Shown: positions 10,166 to 22,551 of the stretch, piece after piece | How the letters are laid out: the number at the start of each line of letters is the position of its first letter | Numbering within the stretch: position 1 is the first letter of the stretch | NCBI GenBank assembly: GCA_024734495.1 | Contig: JALMQS010000916.1 | Span: 248,001-312,000 of the forward strand | Length of the DNA: 64,000 nt | From: Forficula auricularia | Taxonomy: Eukaryota; Arthropoda; Insecta; Dermaptera; Forficulidae | Direction of reading: 5' to 3' | The notes under the pieces: generated by a model | The model's database searches: none | Seen by the model: only the letters and a program-made list of their open reading frames with translations | What the model was told of the DNA's origin: nothing | Program-made: the position numbers and the translations under genes

Positions 10166-10842
10166 ACTTTCTCATACAGGGTATGGTATTGTAATCGTGC
10201 ATGAATTCCTTCTTTTTTTCTAAATATCTAAAAAACGGCTGAAACTATTTTGATTGAAAAAAATGAGCGAAACCATGGCATTTCAGTCTACAAAAAAGCC
10301 CTAATAAGTGAACATCGAAAAATAATATTTTTCGAGATAATAATTGTTTTGTCAAAATGTCTGTTAGTTAGTCTGTGCGTTAGCAAATTTTTGTGGACGA
10401 GCTAGCTCAAAAACTAGTGTGTATATCGAAACCAAATTTCACACGTAGTTTTGGTGCATTGAGATTAAGAGCTGATTTTGGTGCATATGGACCCAAAATT
10501 GAGGGGGGGGGGGGTTTAAAAATTAAAAATCTAGGCCATTTGAGCAAACTCAACCAAATTGTGTATACATAATCAATGGGACCCCAGAAGTCTAAAAATG
10601 CAAAAACTAACCGCCTAAAATGGGGGGGGGGGGTGTCAAAAAATGAAAATATAGGCTCTTGTACCAAACTCAACCAAATTTTGTATAGATAATCAGTGGG
10701 CCCAGAGTAATCTAAAAATGCAAAAACTAACCCCCCTTCTCTACATGATTATAAATAATTTTAATAAATAATAAATATAAGTGAGGGGTCAGGTTAATGG
10801 TAAAGTCAAGTGGATGGCCACATCAGAACACGGCAGCTTATT
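10166..10842 (+). repeat. ~700-bp dispersed repeat, copy 1
   Basis: It starts ACTTTCTCATACAGGGTATG and GTATTGTAATCGTGCATGA, continues through a block CTCAAAAACGGCTGAAACTA-like, and ends TGGTAAAGTCAAGTGGATGG-CCACATCAG. ACTTTACCATACA at one end and its complement near the other form short inverted ends. Inside are ~125-bp sub-repeats, each with a G-run (10501-10514, 10622-10632) and ACCAAATTTTGTATA-like text. No coding frame is recognised. Confidence 0.75.
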
Positions 10843-10969
10843 TTTTCTTTGGAACGAGTAGTAGGATCAATTTATGATCTTATTCGACATCTTGTCGACT
10901 CGTGGACTATTTGTTTCTGTATTTCTCCGATGATTAAAAAATAATGTAATCTGCCCGGAGAAAGGGATG

Positions 10970-11205
10970 GAGAGGGAAAAGGAAGAGGAATGAGTGGTAA
11001 GGTGAGAGAGAGATGCACCTGCTAAAAGAAGCCGATGGCACGAGCCAAGGTTGAGAGGGTGGACGAGAGACTTCGAGGACTTTAAAACCTGTTCCCATCC
11101 TCCTCCAATGGGGCTAATACACTGCCACGTGCCAACCAGGGCCAACAGACCAACAACCCCCGAAAAACACATACCTATACCTAAACAGAACCAAGATGCG
11201 GGTTA
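10970..11205. promoter_or_regulatory. GC-elevated island, candidate regulatory DNA
   Basis: Non-repetitive block with CTCCTCCAATGGGGCTAATA (about 11098-11117) and TGCCACGTGCC (E-box-like CACGTG). Short open frames on both strands look random. Confidence 0.25.
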
Positions 11206-11892
11206 TTATTCATTCATGCAACTGTTTGAAAAATAATTGCTTAATAAATTTATTTTAATAATTCAATAGATTTGAGATTTCGTTTTCAATTTATTTATTT
11301 ATTTGATTAAGCTTTTATCATTCTTCACCTGGAAAACAAAAATAATTCACTATTTGGAATTTTATTTTTGGTAAAAAAAAAAAACTAATCTATGTGTACT
11401 TACTTATCTTAATTCTGTTATCATTCATTGGTTATTTATGAACATCTATCGACATTATTTCTCTACATTTTTTTTAAATTTGTTCTCACAGCAAAAGACC
11501 GATATTTTTACGGGAGACTCAAAATTATAAAAAATTATATTATTATAAAGTTATTACAGAATACAAGTATATTAAATTAAATTTTAATTATTTTATATTA
11601 GATTTTCTTGGATCTTGTAAGCTAGATGATTTTTTTCTTTTTGGGGGCAGAAGGTACGTAGCAGTAGATATATTTATAGATAGATATAGATTGAAAATAT
11701 GCTTGAAGCTTAACTTCCCAAATCGCAGAGAAAATAGAGCATTCATCATAAAATTATTATCATTAGGCTTATGTTATGCTCACATACTTTAATAAAATAT
11801 GTAAACTAACTCTGGAAATAAAGTATAGGAAAATATACAAGTCTATAACATTAATGATTAAGAGATTTATTTATTTTTATATATTTTTTTTT

Positions 11893-12072
11893 TATTGAAT
11901 CAATTATTTTACATGAATTAATGTATACATTGTATTTGTGCTTCGACTTCGGAGATTACTTCTCCACCATCGAGTGTCCTTGATCATCTTTTTAGTCCTT
12001 GTTTTTAATAAGAGGAAAAAACTAATTAAATAAAAAACCTCTTTTCCGATAATTATTCCAATTCCCATTATT
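11893..12072 (-). repeat. Inverted copy of the ~200-bp tandem repeat at 15.5-16.1 kb
   Basis: Reverse-complemented, this segment reads AATTATCGGAAAAGAGG, then CCTCTTATTAAAAACAAGGA, GATGGTGGAGAAGTAATCTC and AATGTATACATTAAT, the same order as each tandem unit between 15474 and 16065. It lies alone about 3.4 kb before the array in opposite orientation. Confidence 0.85.
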
Positions 12073-12629
12073 TTCTCCTCCCTTATTTTTATATTATTTT
12101 TGTTTTATTTTATGTATTGTACTTCTAATTCATTCCTCATTTGTACAGCATATCTTATTATTATATTTAGTGGTTAAATAGATGATTTTGAATTTTTTTC
12201 GGATTATACATCTAAAGGCGATAATTTAATAATATTTTATAAAATGCAAATTTCAAAGTTCCGACATCTTCTACCGAAATCTTTTTTAATTCTTGATATA
12301 TTTAAAGAGAATTACTCAAGAACTCGATTTATCGATAGCAGAATGCATTGAAGTCTCTAGATATTGTAAGCTTCTCTCTTTGGTTTTGGAGTACATTAAC
12401 TAACTAAACCCAAATAAGTACTATACTAATAAGTACTTGCATTATACATACTAAATTATTTTTCTCAGCATTCACTTTTTCCTAATTTCTGATTTTCCTT
12501 TCAATTTGATTTGATTTTTTTTTTTTTTTTAAAGCTATTTTTAATTCAAAATTTTCATGAAGTAAGAAATGTATTTAATATTAGAATATAGAATGTATAT
12601 GTATAGTATTTATTATCAAGCAGGCAAGT

Positions 12630-12755
12630 TTATAGTGTGGTGAGCGAGTTGGTGACCCTATGGCCTTGAGTATCTACCTAGAGGCCCACTTCCGAGACAC
12701 CGGGCCTTTTCTTCTACCCCTCCTCCGCCCCCTCTCTCTAGTACTAATTTAAAAT
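12630..12755. promoter_or_regulatory. GC-elevated island, candidate regulatory DNA
   Basis: Contains GAGGCCCACTTCCGAGACAC and a CCCCTCCTCCGCCCCCTCTC pyrimidine run. No repeat relation or coding frame was found in the window. Confidence 0.2.
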
Positions 12756-12990
12756 TTGATAACAGGTCTCCGAGTTGATTAATTTTCCACTATCATTCTA
12801 AAAACCCAATAATTCACTCAATTTTTTAATACGATTCTACATGTAAATTTTCCCAATTGAATTGACTCTTTCGTATATTAAAATTATTGGCGAGATCGAT
12901 TTGAAGTTCAAAGCTCTAGCCAATACACTACAGGAGCCACCACACATTTCTGATATTTCCTAAAAATAAAAGAATTATATTAGAAGTACT

Positions 12991-13010
12991 TTCTTTTGGA
13001 GACGGACTGG
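12991..13010 (+). mobile_element. Possible 20-bp tail-only insertion
   Basis: TTCTTTTGGAGACGGACTGG resembles the last part of the tail of element F (GAGAGAGACGGACTGG). It is bracketed by TAGAAGTACT (12981-12990) and TAGAATGTACT (13011-13021), a near duplication. By analogy with the clearer case at 50182-50221 this could be an extreme 5' truncation. Twenty bases is too little to be sure. Confidence 0.3.
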
Positions 13011-13090
13011 TAGAATGTACTGGAGAATAGATCGAATGGCACCCACTCCACAAAAAACAAACAAATATTCTGACAAGAAAAATAAACAAT

Positions 13091-13347
13091 AAGTAGGTTA
13101 TAATGAAAGGCAGTCCATAAATTATTTAAATTTTATTCAAATTCCGACGTTTCGGAGACCTTTTCTCTCATTCTTCAAGGTATTGAATAGTTATTGATGG
13201 GTGAGAATAACTCGACTCCCATTTATCTCTATTTTCAGTGATAACAACAATATTAAAATACTTTTCAACATTATATCATAAGTTAACTTAATTTATGGAC
13301 TGCCTTTCATTATAACATACTTATTTCGCTTACCAGTCCGTCTTTCT
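13091..13347 (+). mobile_element. Penelope-type foldback element E
   Basis: Inverted arms lie at 13091-13125 and 13288-13323 (GAAAGGCAGTCCATAAATTA and complement). A tail containing TACCAGTCCGTCTTTC (13331-13346) follows at the right end; it is the complement of the tail of element F. A minus-strand hammerhead-like core (13148-13178: TTGAAGA, stem with GTCTC, GAAACGTCGG) lies between the arms. Flanks AAGAAAAATAAACAA (from 13075) and AAGAAAATAAATAAA (from 13348) are an approximate target duplication. The C-to-T change in box one would weaken a ribozyme. Confidence 0.7.
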
Positions 13348-13359
13348 AAGAAAATAAAT

Positions 13360-15470
13360 AAAATTAAAAAAAAAAACAATATTCAAGCACTGTTAAATGA
13401 GAGGATAAGGACGTTTCTTGTATGTTACCTTCGTTGACTCTTTTAAACTTTGAAGGACGGAAGATCCTTCGAAATTTAATCGGTATTTAAAAGAATGCAG
13501 AATTTTATTTTTGATTATCGTAGGGCTGTTTCCATCAATAGTCCAATAAAAGAATGATATATATGAGCGTGGATGTTGCAGTTTTTATCTGCGAATCTTA
13601 ATTAGAAAAATCCCTTGCGTGTATATCCGGCTAATATCCCGTTTTATTTGATTACGTATTTTTAACTAACAATTCTAGAAAACGCTTTTTTGAATGTCAT
13701 CTGCGAAATCTTTTCAAAGTGGATATTGACTCAGTGAAGACACCCCCCCCCAATGTCTCTTTTGGTTAGTGACCGGACATCTGTTGCTTGTTGCTTCCCT
13801 TTTATTTGAGCTTTGAGATGGCTAACCATAGTGGAATACAATAGGATCCTATTCTCGCAACCGTCTTTGAGAAATCCGTTGCGTCTCGTATCTTGCACCC
13901 TTGCGACATAATCATCCATTGCTCATTGCACCCCTTGTGTTCCGAAACTCACCCTCCCTCCCCCATTGACACCTTTCTTCCAGGTGTTCCAGTTTCTTCG
14001 CAGTTGAAAGGGCAAGTTTGAACTTGTCCTTTCACAACTACCGATTGAAATGAATGAATAATAACAAAAGTGATTTGCGGGAATTCTTCCACCTCTTCCT
14101 CTTTATTTTTGTTTATATTTTCTAACGATTTTTTCCCTTTCTCTCTCTTTTCTTTTCTTTTAATAATAATTATAATAATTTGCCAGACGGACGGAGAGTT
14201 TGAAGAAAGTCAACGGCTGAGACATATGTCTGGCTGGCGTTTTGTTTAGAGGCCAACAACTCCGTTAGAGAAATGAACTGAAGGAACTTGAAACGACTGA
14301 CCCACACAGATGACGAACCACTTACACTTGCAAATGGCCGTAGGAAATACGAAAAACGTTAGAGGGAAGGAAAATTATATAAACGACCATGTGTGTAATA
14401 AAAAAATGCCTTTGTGCCCATGTCTCGCAAAAACTAAAATCTTCGTTTCAGATTATTTGTAACTATTTTTTTTTAATGTAACATTCCCAATTTTACTTTT
14501 AATAATTGCACCCTTTTCTATCATTAACATCACTAAGGTATAACTTAAATTAACCTAAAACTAACTTTTAAGGCAAATTGTATTTCACCAACGATATTTA
14601 AGGAAAAATCATTACAGCATTTTAGCAAGGCTTAACTTAGATGCTTTTCTACTAACTATCATTAGTGAAATACAACTTGGGTTGGTTGGTTTGAGATCAA
14701 ATTAAGTCCTAACTCTTAGTTTGTTTGGTGAAAACTTTGCGAGTTACCAGCCAAAAAGCCAATTTTTACAAAAGAACAAAAATAACCGACAGATAAGTTT
14801 CAGCTGAAACCATCTAGAGAAAAATTCAAAATAGATGACGATTCGATTCCTAGTTTCAGCCGAAATTTTTCCTTAGATAAACAACTTAACCATCACACCA
14901 TTTAAACTGCAACAAAAAATAACATTTGTTTATTTAGATGTTTTTTATTTATTTTTTAAAAATAAATAATGAAAATGAGAAATGTTATTCAAAACTTTCT
15001 ACGAGTATTGATCGAAAAATTTAGCTTAGCTAGGGTATACTAGAAACAGTGAAAATTTGTCTAGTGTAATTCAAGCTTTATGATAGACATTTGGATTCTT
15101 AAAAAAAATCAAACTCAAAATATTAAGGACATAGGTAAAAAGGATGGGGGTGCATTCAGGGAAATGGGAAAGCTCGATCGAAATCAAAAGTCCCTGAGCA
15201 CTTGCACTTGAGGCTTAAAGAATTTAGATTGAAGCACGAGGCAAATTCCAGACTCCATGGGTAAGTCAAGTGTATAAATGAATTGACGCATGATTTGATT
15301 CGAATTGATTCTAAATTGACCGTGAAATGGGGTTTTTTTCGAATAGTTTACATCTCGCAAATGAATATTTCCAATGAACCCATTAATAACAGAAATATTT
15401 TGATGATTTTAAAGAGAATTGAAGAATGCGGATAGAAGAGAAGGATGATTGGAAACCAATCGACTTGATT
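13360..15470. other. No gene seen; one GC-elevated segment
   Basis: Mostly AT-rich. Around 13720-13990 and 14180-14360 the composition rises (for example CCAGACGGACGGAGAGTTTG), without repeat relationship or recognisable protein. The 62-residue minus-strand frame at 13731-13919 resembles nothing known to me. Confidence 0.4.
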
Positions 15471-15473
15471 GGG

Positions 15474-16065
15474 GAATAATGGAATTGAAATAATTATCGG
15501 AAAAAGAGGTTTTTTTATCTAATTAGATTTTTCCTCTTATTAAAAAACAAGGACTAAAGATGAATAAGGACACTCGATGGTGGAGAAGTAATCTCCGGAA
15601 TCGAAGCAAAAATACAATGTATACATTAATTAATGTAAAATAATTGGTTTAATAAAATTTATAAAAAAAAAAATTATTTTAAAGAGAATGAGGCGAGAGG
15701 GAATGATGGAATTGGAATAATTATCGGAAAAGAGGTTTTTTTCTTAATTAGTTTTTCCTCTTATTAAAAACAAGGACTAGAAAGATGATCAAGAACAGTC
15801 GATGGTGGAGAAGGTAATCTCCAGAGTCGAAGCTAAAATACAATGTATACATTAAAATAATTGGTTCAATAAATGAATGATGATTTTAAAGGTTGAAATA
15901 ATAATGGAATTGGAATAATTATCGGAAAAGAGGTTTTTTATTTAATTAGTTTTTCCTCTTATTAAAAACAAGGACTAAAAGGATGATCAAGGACACTAGA
16001 TGGTGGAGAAGTAATCTTCGGAGTCGAAGCTCAAATACAATGTATACATTAATGATGATTTTAAA
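15474..16065 (+). repeat. Three-unit tandem repeat of ~200-225 bp
   Basis: Three direct units begin near 15474, 15701 and 15895. Each contains AATTATCGGAAAAGAGG, TTTTTCCTCTTATTAAAAAC, GATGGTGGAGAAGTAATC and ACAATGTATACATTAA in order. They differ by small indels. A fourth unit lies inverted at 11893-12072. There are no stable open frames or terminal repeats, so the unit's origin is unknown. Confidence 0.9.
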
Positions 16066-16435
16066 CATTAAAATTATTTAAAACCACGGAATGATTACGT
16101 ATAACGTTATGTGACAAGACAATACTTGACCATTTAAGAACCTATGTTGAACTTAGTTCTTCATGAATGCCTTTAATATCAAATGGTATATCTAGTAAGA
16201 AATATTTAAAAATGCGGGTTAATATAAATATACATCTCTCTATTCTAAAAATTTCCAACCAAACCAAACTAAAACTCACCTATAAACCAACATTTGCGTG
16301 AAATACCCAATTCGCAAAAATTTAACAAAACTTTGAGAACAAATGAGAAGATAAACGAGCCAGTTAATATTTCATTTCACTAATGACTTCCAGAGCCTGG
16401 AATTTTCTTTTTCTTCAATCATTCAAGTATTCAAC

Positions 16436-16590
16436 CGAGTGGTGAACCACGATCTAAAATCGTGTACACCTACTTCCACTTCCACTTTCATTTCCAAGTA
16501 GAAGACAATAGATGACAATAGATTATCTAATGAATTCCAAATAATTCCAAAGATGGTGTACACCTAAATCCAATCGCTGTTCACCCCTTG
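16436..16590 (+). mobile_element. 8-bp-TSD MITE, copy 3
   Basis: It starts CGAGTGGTGAACCACGAT and ends GTTCACCCCTTG, with perfect 8-bp duplications TATTCAAC at 16428-16435 and 16591-16598. It shares the CCAAGTAGAAGACAATAGAT block with the other copies. Confidence 0.92.
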
Positions 16591-16599
16591 TATTCAACT

Positions 16600-18207
16600 A
16601 ATCTTTAAAACCCAGATCCACAAATATCTTCAACTTTATTCCAACTCATGAATATTTCTTCTTTTTTTTTTGTTTTGTTTTTTTTTGTTGAATATTCCTG
16701 CATCTGCATCATCACCTGTATCATAAAAAATGACTCTCGCCCTTGAACTGGTCTCGTCCTTTTAAATTTCTCCAATTAAATTCTTTAAATATTCTAAAAC
16801 TCTACTAATGCTACTAGTACTCCAAAGGCCTTAGGATTTTTAAAGGACCCAAGATTGCGATGCAATTTTTTGACAGTTTAGAAACTCATTGTACTCTCGG
16901 TTTATTCATTTTTAGGGTTCCGTGCAAATGCAAAACGTGACCCTATAGTGTCGCTTAATTTGTCTGAGCAAATACAAACTTGAAATTTCCAAGATATATC
17001 TATTAATTTTACCCGATATCAAAAATCGTATTATACATTTAGAGAGTTTTAAATTTTTTTCATTTCTTCACTCATGAAACTTGCATTAAATTGTCAATTA
17101 AAAGACCTTAAGAAGGAATATTTACACTCTCTCGAATTGCGACCCTTTAAGTTTAACGGATATAGAAAAGGAATTTGTTTTAGAAATCGTGACTTTTCTT
17201 ACGTGATAAATGTTGTTAGATTTGTGATTTTTTTTTTCAAATCTTTATAAAGTGAAAAATAAAAAAAAATAGTTGATTTCACACCATCATCATTATCATA
17301 CTTCAAAGACTGGTTTGACATAACTACTAAAGAATAAAAAAAATGGTTAAATTTGATTGAGTATAAGCAGTAAGTCGTACTTCAAAACAACTACTGAAAA
17401 TATATTTTTTTTAAGATTGAAAATGTTTATAGCGAAGTTACCCATAAAATAGTGACTTGCATTTTTTTTCTTAATAATATTGTTTAGCAATTTAAAGGCA
17501 TTTTGAGGAAATTGACACACTTTTTCCAAAAGTTCATATCAATTCAAATAAGTGTTTGGAACGTAACAGAATCGAATGAATTGTAATAAATTATAATATA
17601 GTTAAATACTTCGTTTAATATAGCCTTATCATGATGTGTTTTAAAATTACAAGTGAGTATATAATATATATATATACCGTCAAGTCCATTATTCTTGCAG
17701 CGAGTTGTCTTTCAGAAATTGTTTTAAAATATGAATGTACCAATTGATGTAGGGTGCAAACATCAGAAATTAGTAGGGTGAGTTCACTTCTAATTTAGTG
17801 ACTAATGACCATGGCTAAAGAGAGAGTGTCAAGGTCTAACGGGTTGTTGCCCAGCAATATGTCCAAGGTACAACTGGGCCCCCACAAACTGCCACAATAC
17901 CTGCGCCTTATTTTACATACTATTATACACCAAATGGAGAAAACACCGCTAGACAAGCTACTACCTCATTTTCGTTAGTATAGCTATGCTATATGCCAGG
18001 CTTTTTTTCATACGTATCTAAAGAGGGAATTAAAAACAAAAAACATATTTTTTAAAAATTCAAAAATTCACTTGCTTTTAATAATAAATAATTAAATAAG
18101 TTATAATAAAATAAATATAATTAATTTGTTAGGACCCTATCGTCTTCGAAACGGATTTCTAGTTACCTTCACGTTTTGGAAATATATATTTATTTTAAAA
18201 TTAATTC
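16600..18207. other. No gene seen
   Basis: AT-rich DNA. A GC-elevated patch at 17790-17920 (for example CAACTGGGCCCCCACAAACT) has no recognised relationship. Confidence 0.4.
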
Positions 18208-18896
18208 TTAAGGTAGTTGTTTCACCATATGGGTTTTCTTAGGATTTTTTTTGAAATTTAGATAGATTATTATTTAAATACTTCTGCATCGATTGGTGGC
18301 AAAAGGAAATTTATGAACAATATAATTCCGGAGATATTAAATTCCAAAGATAGTTTTTCAGACTTTTGTACTATACGGGTAATTGGAAAGTTTACATACA
18401 TATTTAAATATAATTAAGAAACTCTTCTTACCATTGTTATAAAAAACTAAACCATCATTAAACAATAACTAATACATTTTTTAAGAAAATTTTAATTCAT
18501 AGTTACAACACAGTTTCTGAGATAATAATTAAAAATGTATAATGAAAAATTTACACTAAAAACAAGTTGGCAACAACGCATATATTCAACCTAAAAAGTG
18601 AGTTAACTTTAGTAATTTTTTTGACGTTTTTTCGCTTCGGCCATTGTTGCAAAAGCTTTCAATCGCTTATTAAGAACTTTTTGTTTTATAAATCTCCCTT
18701 TATAATGTACTTTATCTGAAATTTCTATGATAAAATATATACAAGCTCTAGATTTGTCAAACGAGCTCGGGATTGGCTAGTAGTTGTACATAAACAGCAA
18801 AAAGTTTTGGGCTTATGAATTATGAATCCTTATTGTCTGTTCTATGCACTCTAGCATTAACTTTTTGCTAGTATTGTCGCGAAACAACTACCTTAA
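18208..18896 (+). mobile_element. TTAA-flanked MITE, complete copy (~690 bp)
   Basis: Ends are TTAAGGTAGTTGTTTC (18208) and its complement GAAACAACTACCTTAA (18881-18896). The target could be TTAA (piggyBac-like) or TA (mariner-like); the sequence cannot tell them apart. Internal text ATTATTTAAATACTTYTGCA and GGCTTATGAATTATGAATCC is shared with the partial copies at 2108-2437 and 46815-46982. No transposase remnant is visible. Confidence 0.8.
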
Positions 18897-19074
18897 ATGA
18901 TTGAAAAGAAAAAACTGTCATACGGAATTATGTCAAAAGTAATTTATTTATTTTTTTCTTCAAAAAGTGATTCTATTTCTTTTCTATTCAAATAAACATG
19001 AATTTAAGAGCAAAAATCTTAAGAAATAGAGTCGAGGTGAATAGATTGTACGTAAAAGAGAGGGGAGTGGATGA

Positions 19075-19215
19075 TTTATAAAGACTTAGGCAGCTGTCGC
19101 GAGGTCTTAAGGCCCACGTGGGCACGTGCCTTCTTCAAATCTCTTCCTCCTCCTTCTGAACCAGCTCCCAAGTGTCCCTTCTTCACCTGGACACAAGACC
19201 AAAAAAAGAAATGGA
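19075..19215. promoter_or_regulatory. GC-elevated island with adjacent CACGTG E-boxes
   Basis: The string CCCACGTGGGCACGTGCC near 19111-19128 holds two CACGTG motifs ten bases apart within a GC-elevated, non-repetitive block. CACGTG is the established binding site of Myc/Max and other bHLH factors. Function here is inferred only from the motif pair and its location upstream of the cyclin D exon. Confidence 0.3.
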
Positions 19216-21087
19216 GCGCGACTTTCAGTTTTTATTTATTTATTAATTGATGAAAATGATAATATAAAGATCTTGATCATACATATGTCACTGAAGACAT
19301 CTTTTGATTTTATTGTTATTATTATAATTGGTCAAGGAAAAAAAATATTTGAATAACCCACGGATCGATACCCTTTCGGGTGATCGAAAATGAATGAATA
19401 GGCTTCTTTAAAAAAAATTCACTACAAACCACCATTGTGGAAGAAAGTTTGAATTTGAACGGATAAGAGAGGAAATCAAATGGGACATGGACACCGGAGA
19501 TAGATTCGTCTATTGATCTTTTCTTTTTCTATTTTAATAAAGGCCTTCACTTTGCTTTATATCTTATCCCCTCTTCTGCCCCCCCCACCCCCAACCTTTC
19601 GGTTCGGGTTATATTGACAGATCAATCGGAATCTATTCATTCATTGTGAAAGTGAATTTGGAATTTTATCCTGGCCCTTTGCTGAGATAATTTTCAGAAA
19701 TGAAAGACCTATAGACAACTATTTAAGCTGAGTGTCTCTTTTATCCCTACATAAAACCTTGAAAGATTTATAAGTTATATTACAATCTATATTAATAAAC
19801 TCAATCAAACAAGTTCGTATCGAGGAGTATTGATGGGTTGTTTGATGGGGGCTGCATGCGGGGTTCCCCGGAAATATTTAAATTTATGTTAAAAATAAAA
19901 ATTTTAAAATATATTCTATAAAAGAAAACTTCTATTATTTTTCATTTGTTATAATATCGTCACCCTAAAACCAAAACCAAGAACGTATAGATTTTCTGAT
20001 TTGTTTTTACTACTCAATTTTTGATCAACTTTATACGAACTTGATATGAATGTGGCCTAATGAATAAATAAATCTCAAACTTGGAGTTTTATTCATGAAT
20101 AAAAGTAAATTTTGTAATATAAAGAATTTCCATATACTTACCTAACAATAACTCAAAACAATGTTTTTCCACATTCTTGAATTTGACATAAGTGTGACAA
20201 TATAATTAATTAAAGCTGAAAGTTTAAAGTTATGGGTATGCTACTACAGTGGTTAGACAAGTGGTTTAATGAGCCAAGTTTTTTGATTAATACTTATTTC
20301 TTATTTTTATTAACTTTAATAATTAATTAAATTCAAAAACTGAAGATTTATGTATAAAAATCTCTTCTATACCATCTCTTTTCGACATCATATCTTGCCA
20401 ACTTTGATAAGCCATGTAGTATTTGTGCTTTTAGTGCCTACACAAAAGCGTAGAAAAATTAAAACAACTCTCCATCTCAAGGGAGGCTTATTTATTTATT
20501 TTATTAAAACTGGATATAATCTTCTTAATGGGCCTTTCGTCCTTCGCCTATAATATACCTTTAATTTCTGTTTTGTTTTTTTGTTTTTTATTATTTTTTG
20601 AATGATCCACACATTTGAGCCTGAATTGTAAAAATTTGTATAACTTTATTGTAATTTTTTACTGCTCATATCAAGTTAAAATTAAAATTTAATCAAATAT
20701 TTAAGATTAAAAAAAAAAATATTGGTGTAACATTTATAAGAGGTATTTAAATAAATTCTAGCGTTCGAGCGTCCCAGCATTTCCAAGCACCTGGTCAATC
20801 CAAATGGCTTTAGACTAAAGAATTTTAATAAAAATGTAGTCTATGAATGAATATTATTGTGTACATTTTGTGCTCTATATAGATACATTAATTTTTTTAT
20901 CTATTATTTCCGATTAATAGATCTGAATCTTGGTATCATGACAGAGTCGGTTATACCGTAAGGTCATTGTGTTAATTGTTCGGATGATAATGGATCATCT
21001 AGGAGCTTCCAGAAAACTATTTCCATTTAACACTAATTTGTGATTGTGACGGGATTAATATAGGAGATGTCGTCAATCATGTTTTTT
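19216..21087. other. No gene seen
   Basis: AT-rich sequence with a C-run near 19580. Short open frames here look random. Confidence 0.5.
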
Positions 21088-21524
21088 ATTGTAATCGTGC
21101 ATGAAAAAAGTGTTTTTTTTTTCTTATTTTTTAGGAAATATCTCAAAAACGGCTGAAACTATTTTGGTTAAAAAAATTGGGCGAAACCATGGCATTTCGG
21201 TCTACAAAAAAGCTTTAATAAGTGAACATCGAAAAAATTATATTTTTCAAGATAATAATTGTTGTGTCAAAATGTCTGTTAGTCAGTTAATCTGTAAGTA
21301 GTACCTACTACAAATTTCAAAAAATGAAAATATAGGCCCTTATACCAAACTCAACCAAATTTAGTATACATAATTAGTGGACCCCCAGAAGTCTAAAAAT
21401 GCAAAAACTAACCCCCACTACATGATTATAAATAATTTTATTAAATATTAAATATAAGTGAGGGGCCAGGTTGTATGGTAAAGTCAAGTGGATGGCCACA
21501 TCAGAGCGTGTCAGTTTATTTTGG
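21088..21524 (+). repeat. ~700-bp dispersed repeat, copy 2 (shortened)
   Basis: It begins ATTGTAATCGTGCATGAAAA, carries the CTCAAAAACGGCTGAAACTA block and ends TGGTAAAGTCAAGTGGATGG then CCACATCAGAGCG. It lacks the ACTTTACCATACA start and has only one internal sub-repeat, so it is an internally deleted copy. Confidence 0.75.
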
Positions 21525-22069
21525 ATTGTCATAAAAATGAAAAAGCAATCGACCCATGTTATAAAAGATCCTGAAGTAAATTAACATTGCGCCTACAAAT
21601 ATGAAAATAATTTTTACCTTTTTTAATCTGTATATAAGAAATTATAATAAAAATTTTAATAGCATCCAAACTATTTATTTAATTGTAACATAATAATGAG
21701 AAATTTTGCTCTATATATGTAGATAAATATTTATATAAATGCTATATATATTGAAGGAAGCTGGCCAAATGGATTCGTTTCCGAAGTCATAAAAAAAAGA
21801 TGTCAAAAATCTGCCCGATAAGTGGATGTCAGCTTCCGGAAACAGGAAATAAAATCAAAGTAAAAACAATGGGGGGGGGTGGAATTATAGGGTTGGTAGG
21901 AAATGAAGAGAGAGCAGAATATAAAAAACCTGTTTGGTGTTTGTTGATGAGGGGCCAGTTGCGTCTTGCCGGGGGTTAAAATGATCACTTGAGGGGTCTA
22001 AAGGGATCAACAAGAGTAGTAAGTAGTAAAATCCCGGCCGGATTGAGCTTTTTTAAAGTTTTTTTTTAT

Positions 22070-22245
22070 ATTATATATATATTGTTCTTGCCCGGGTAGT
22101 GAGCGACCCGTCGGGTAGCCAGCCCCACCAGCTGCTGAGATTGCATTCATCGGCATGCAGCTGGCCTCCTGGCACACCAGAAAAACCACCCCCAGCCCCA
22201 TCCGAACACCACTCACCTCAAAGCCCACTCTCTCCTCTGCTTAAT
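22070..22245. promoter_or_regulatory. GC-elevated island, candidate regulatory DNA
   Basis: Includes GCCCGGGTAGTGAGCGACCC, CCCCACCAGCTGCTGAGATT (CAGCTG E-box) and GGCATGCAGCTGGCCTCC (a second CAGCTG). It is non-repetitive within the window. The minus-strand frame over it is not recognisable as protein. Confidence 0.3.
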
Positions 22246-22551
22246 AGAATTCAATAATAATAGACACTTTGCCTTTGATTTTATTAATCAGGAGTTAAAC
22301 AAAGCTTTTATTAACCAGAGCATTCAACAATTATTTGGTTTTTTTATAAGCTCTTTAATTTTAACATAGTTCCTCTCTCGATTGTCTTGAGTTGAATCTT
22401 GTAATCAAATTTTGACCCACTTCTACCGAGCCAATCTTCTTGAAATTGATCACACTTACATTAGGTATTTGCGAACGCAATACAATATTTAAGTATATCA
22501 ATTCGAAGAATTAATGTTAAAAATATTTTTATGTTAAGTGTTGTTGTTTCT

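Noticed and set aside
12890..12945. tRNA-like SINE (TAGTGTATTGGCTAGAGC on the minus strand)
   Set aside because: The A-box-like text is plausible but the B-box is poor; too weak to list as a feature.
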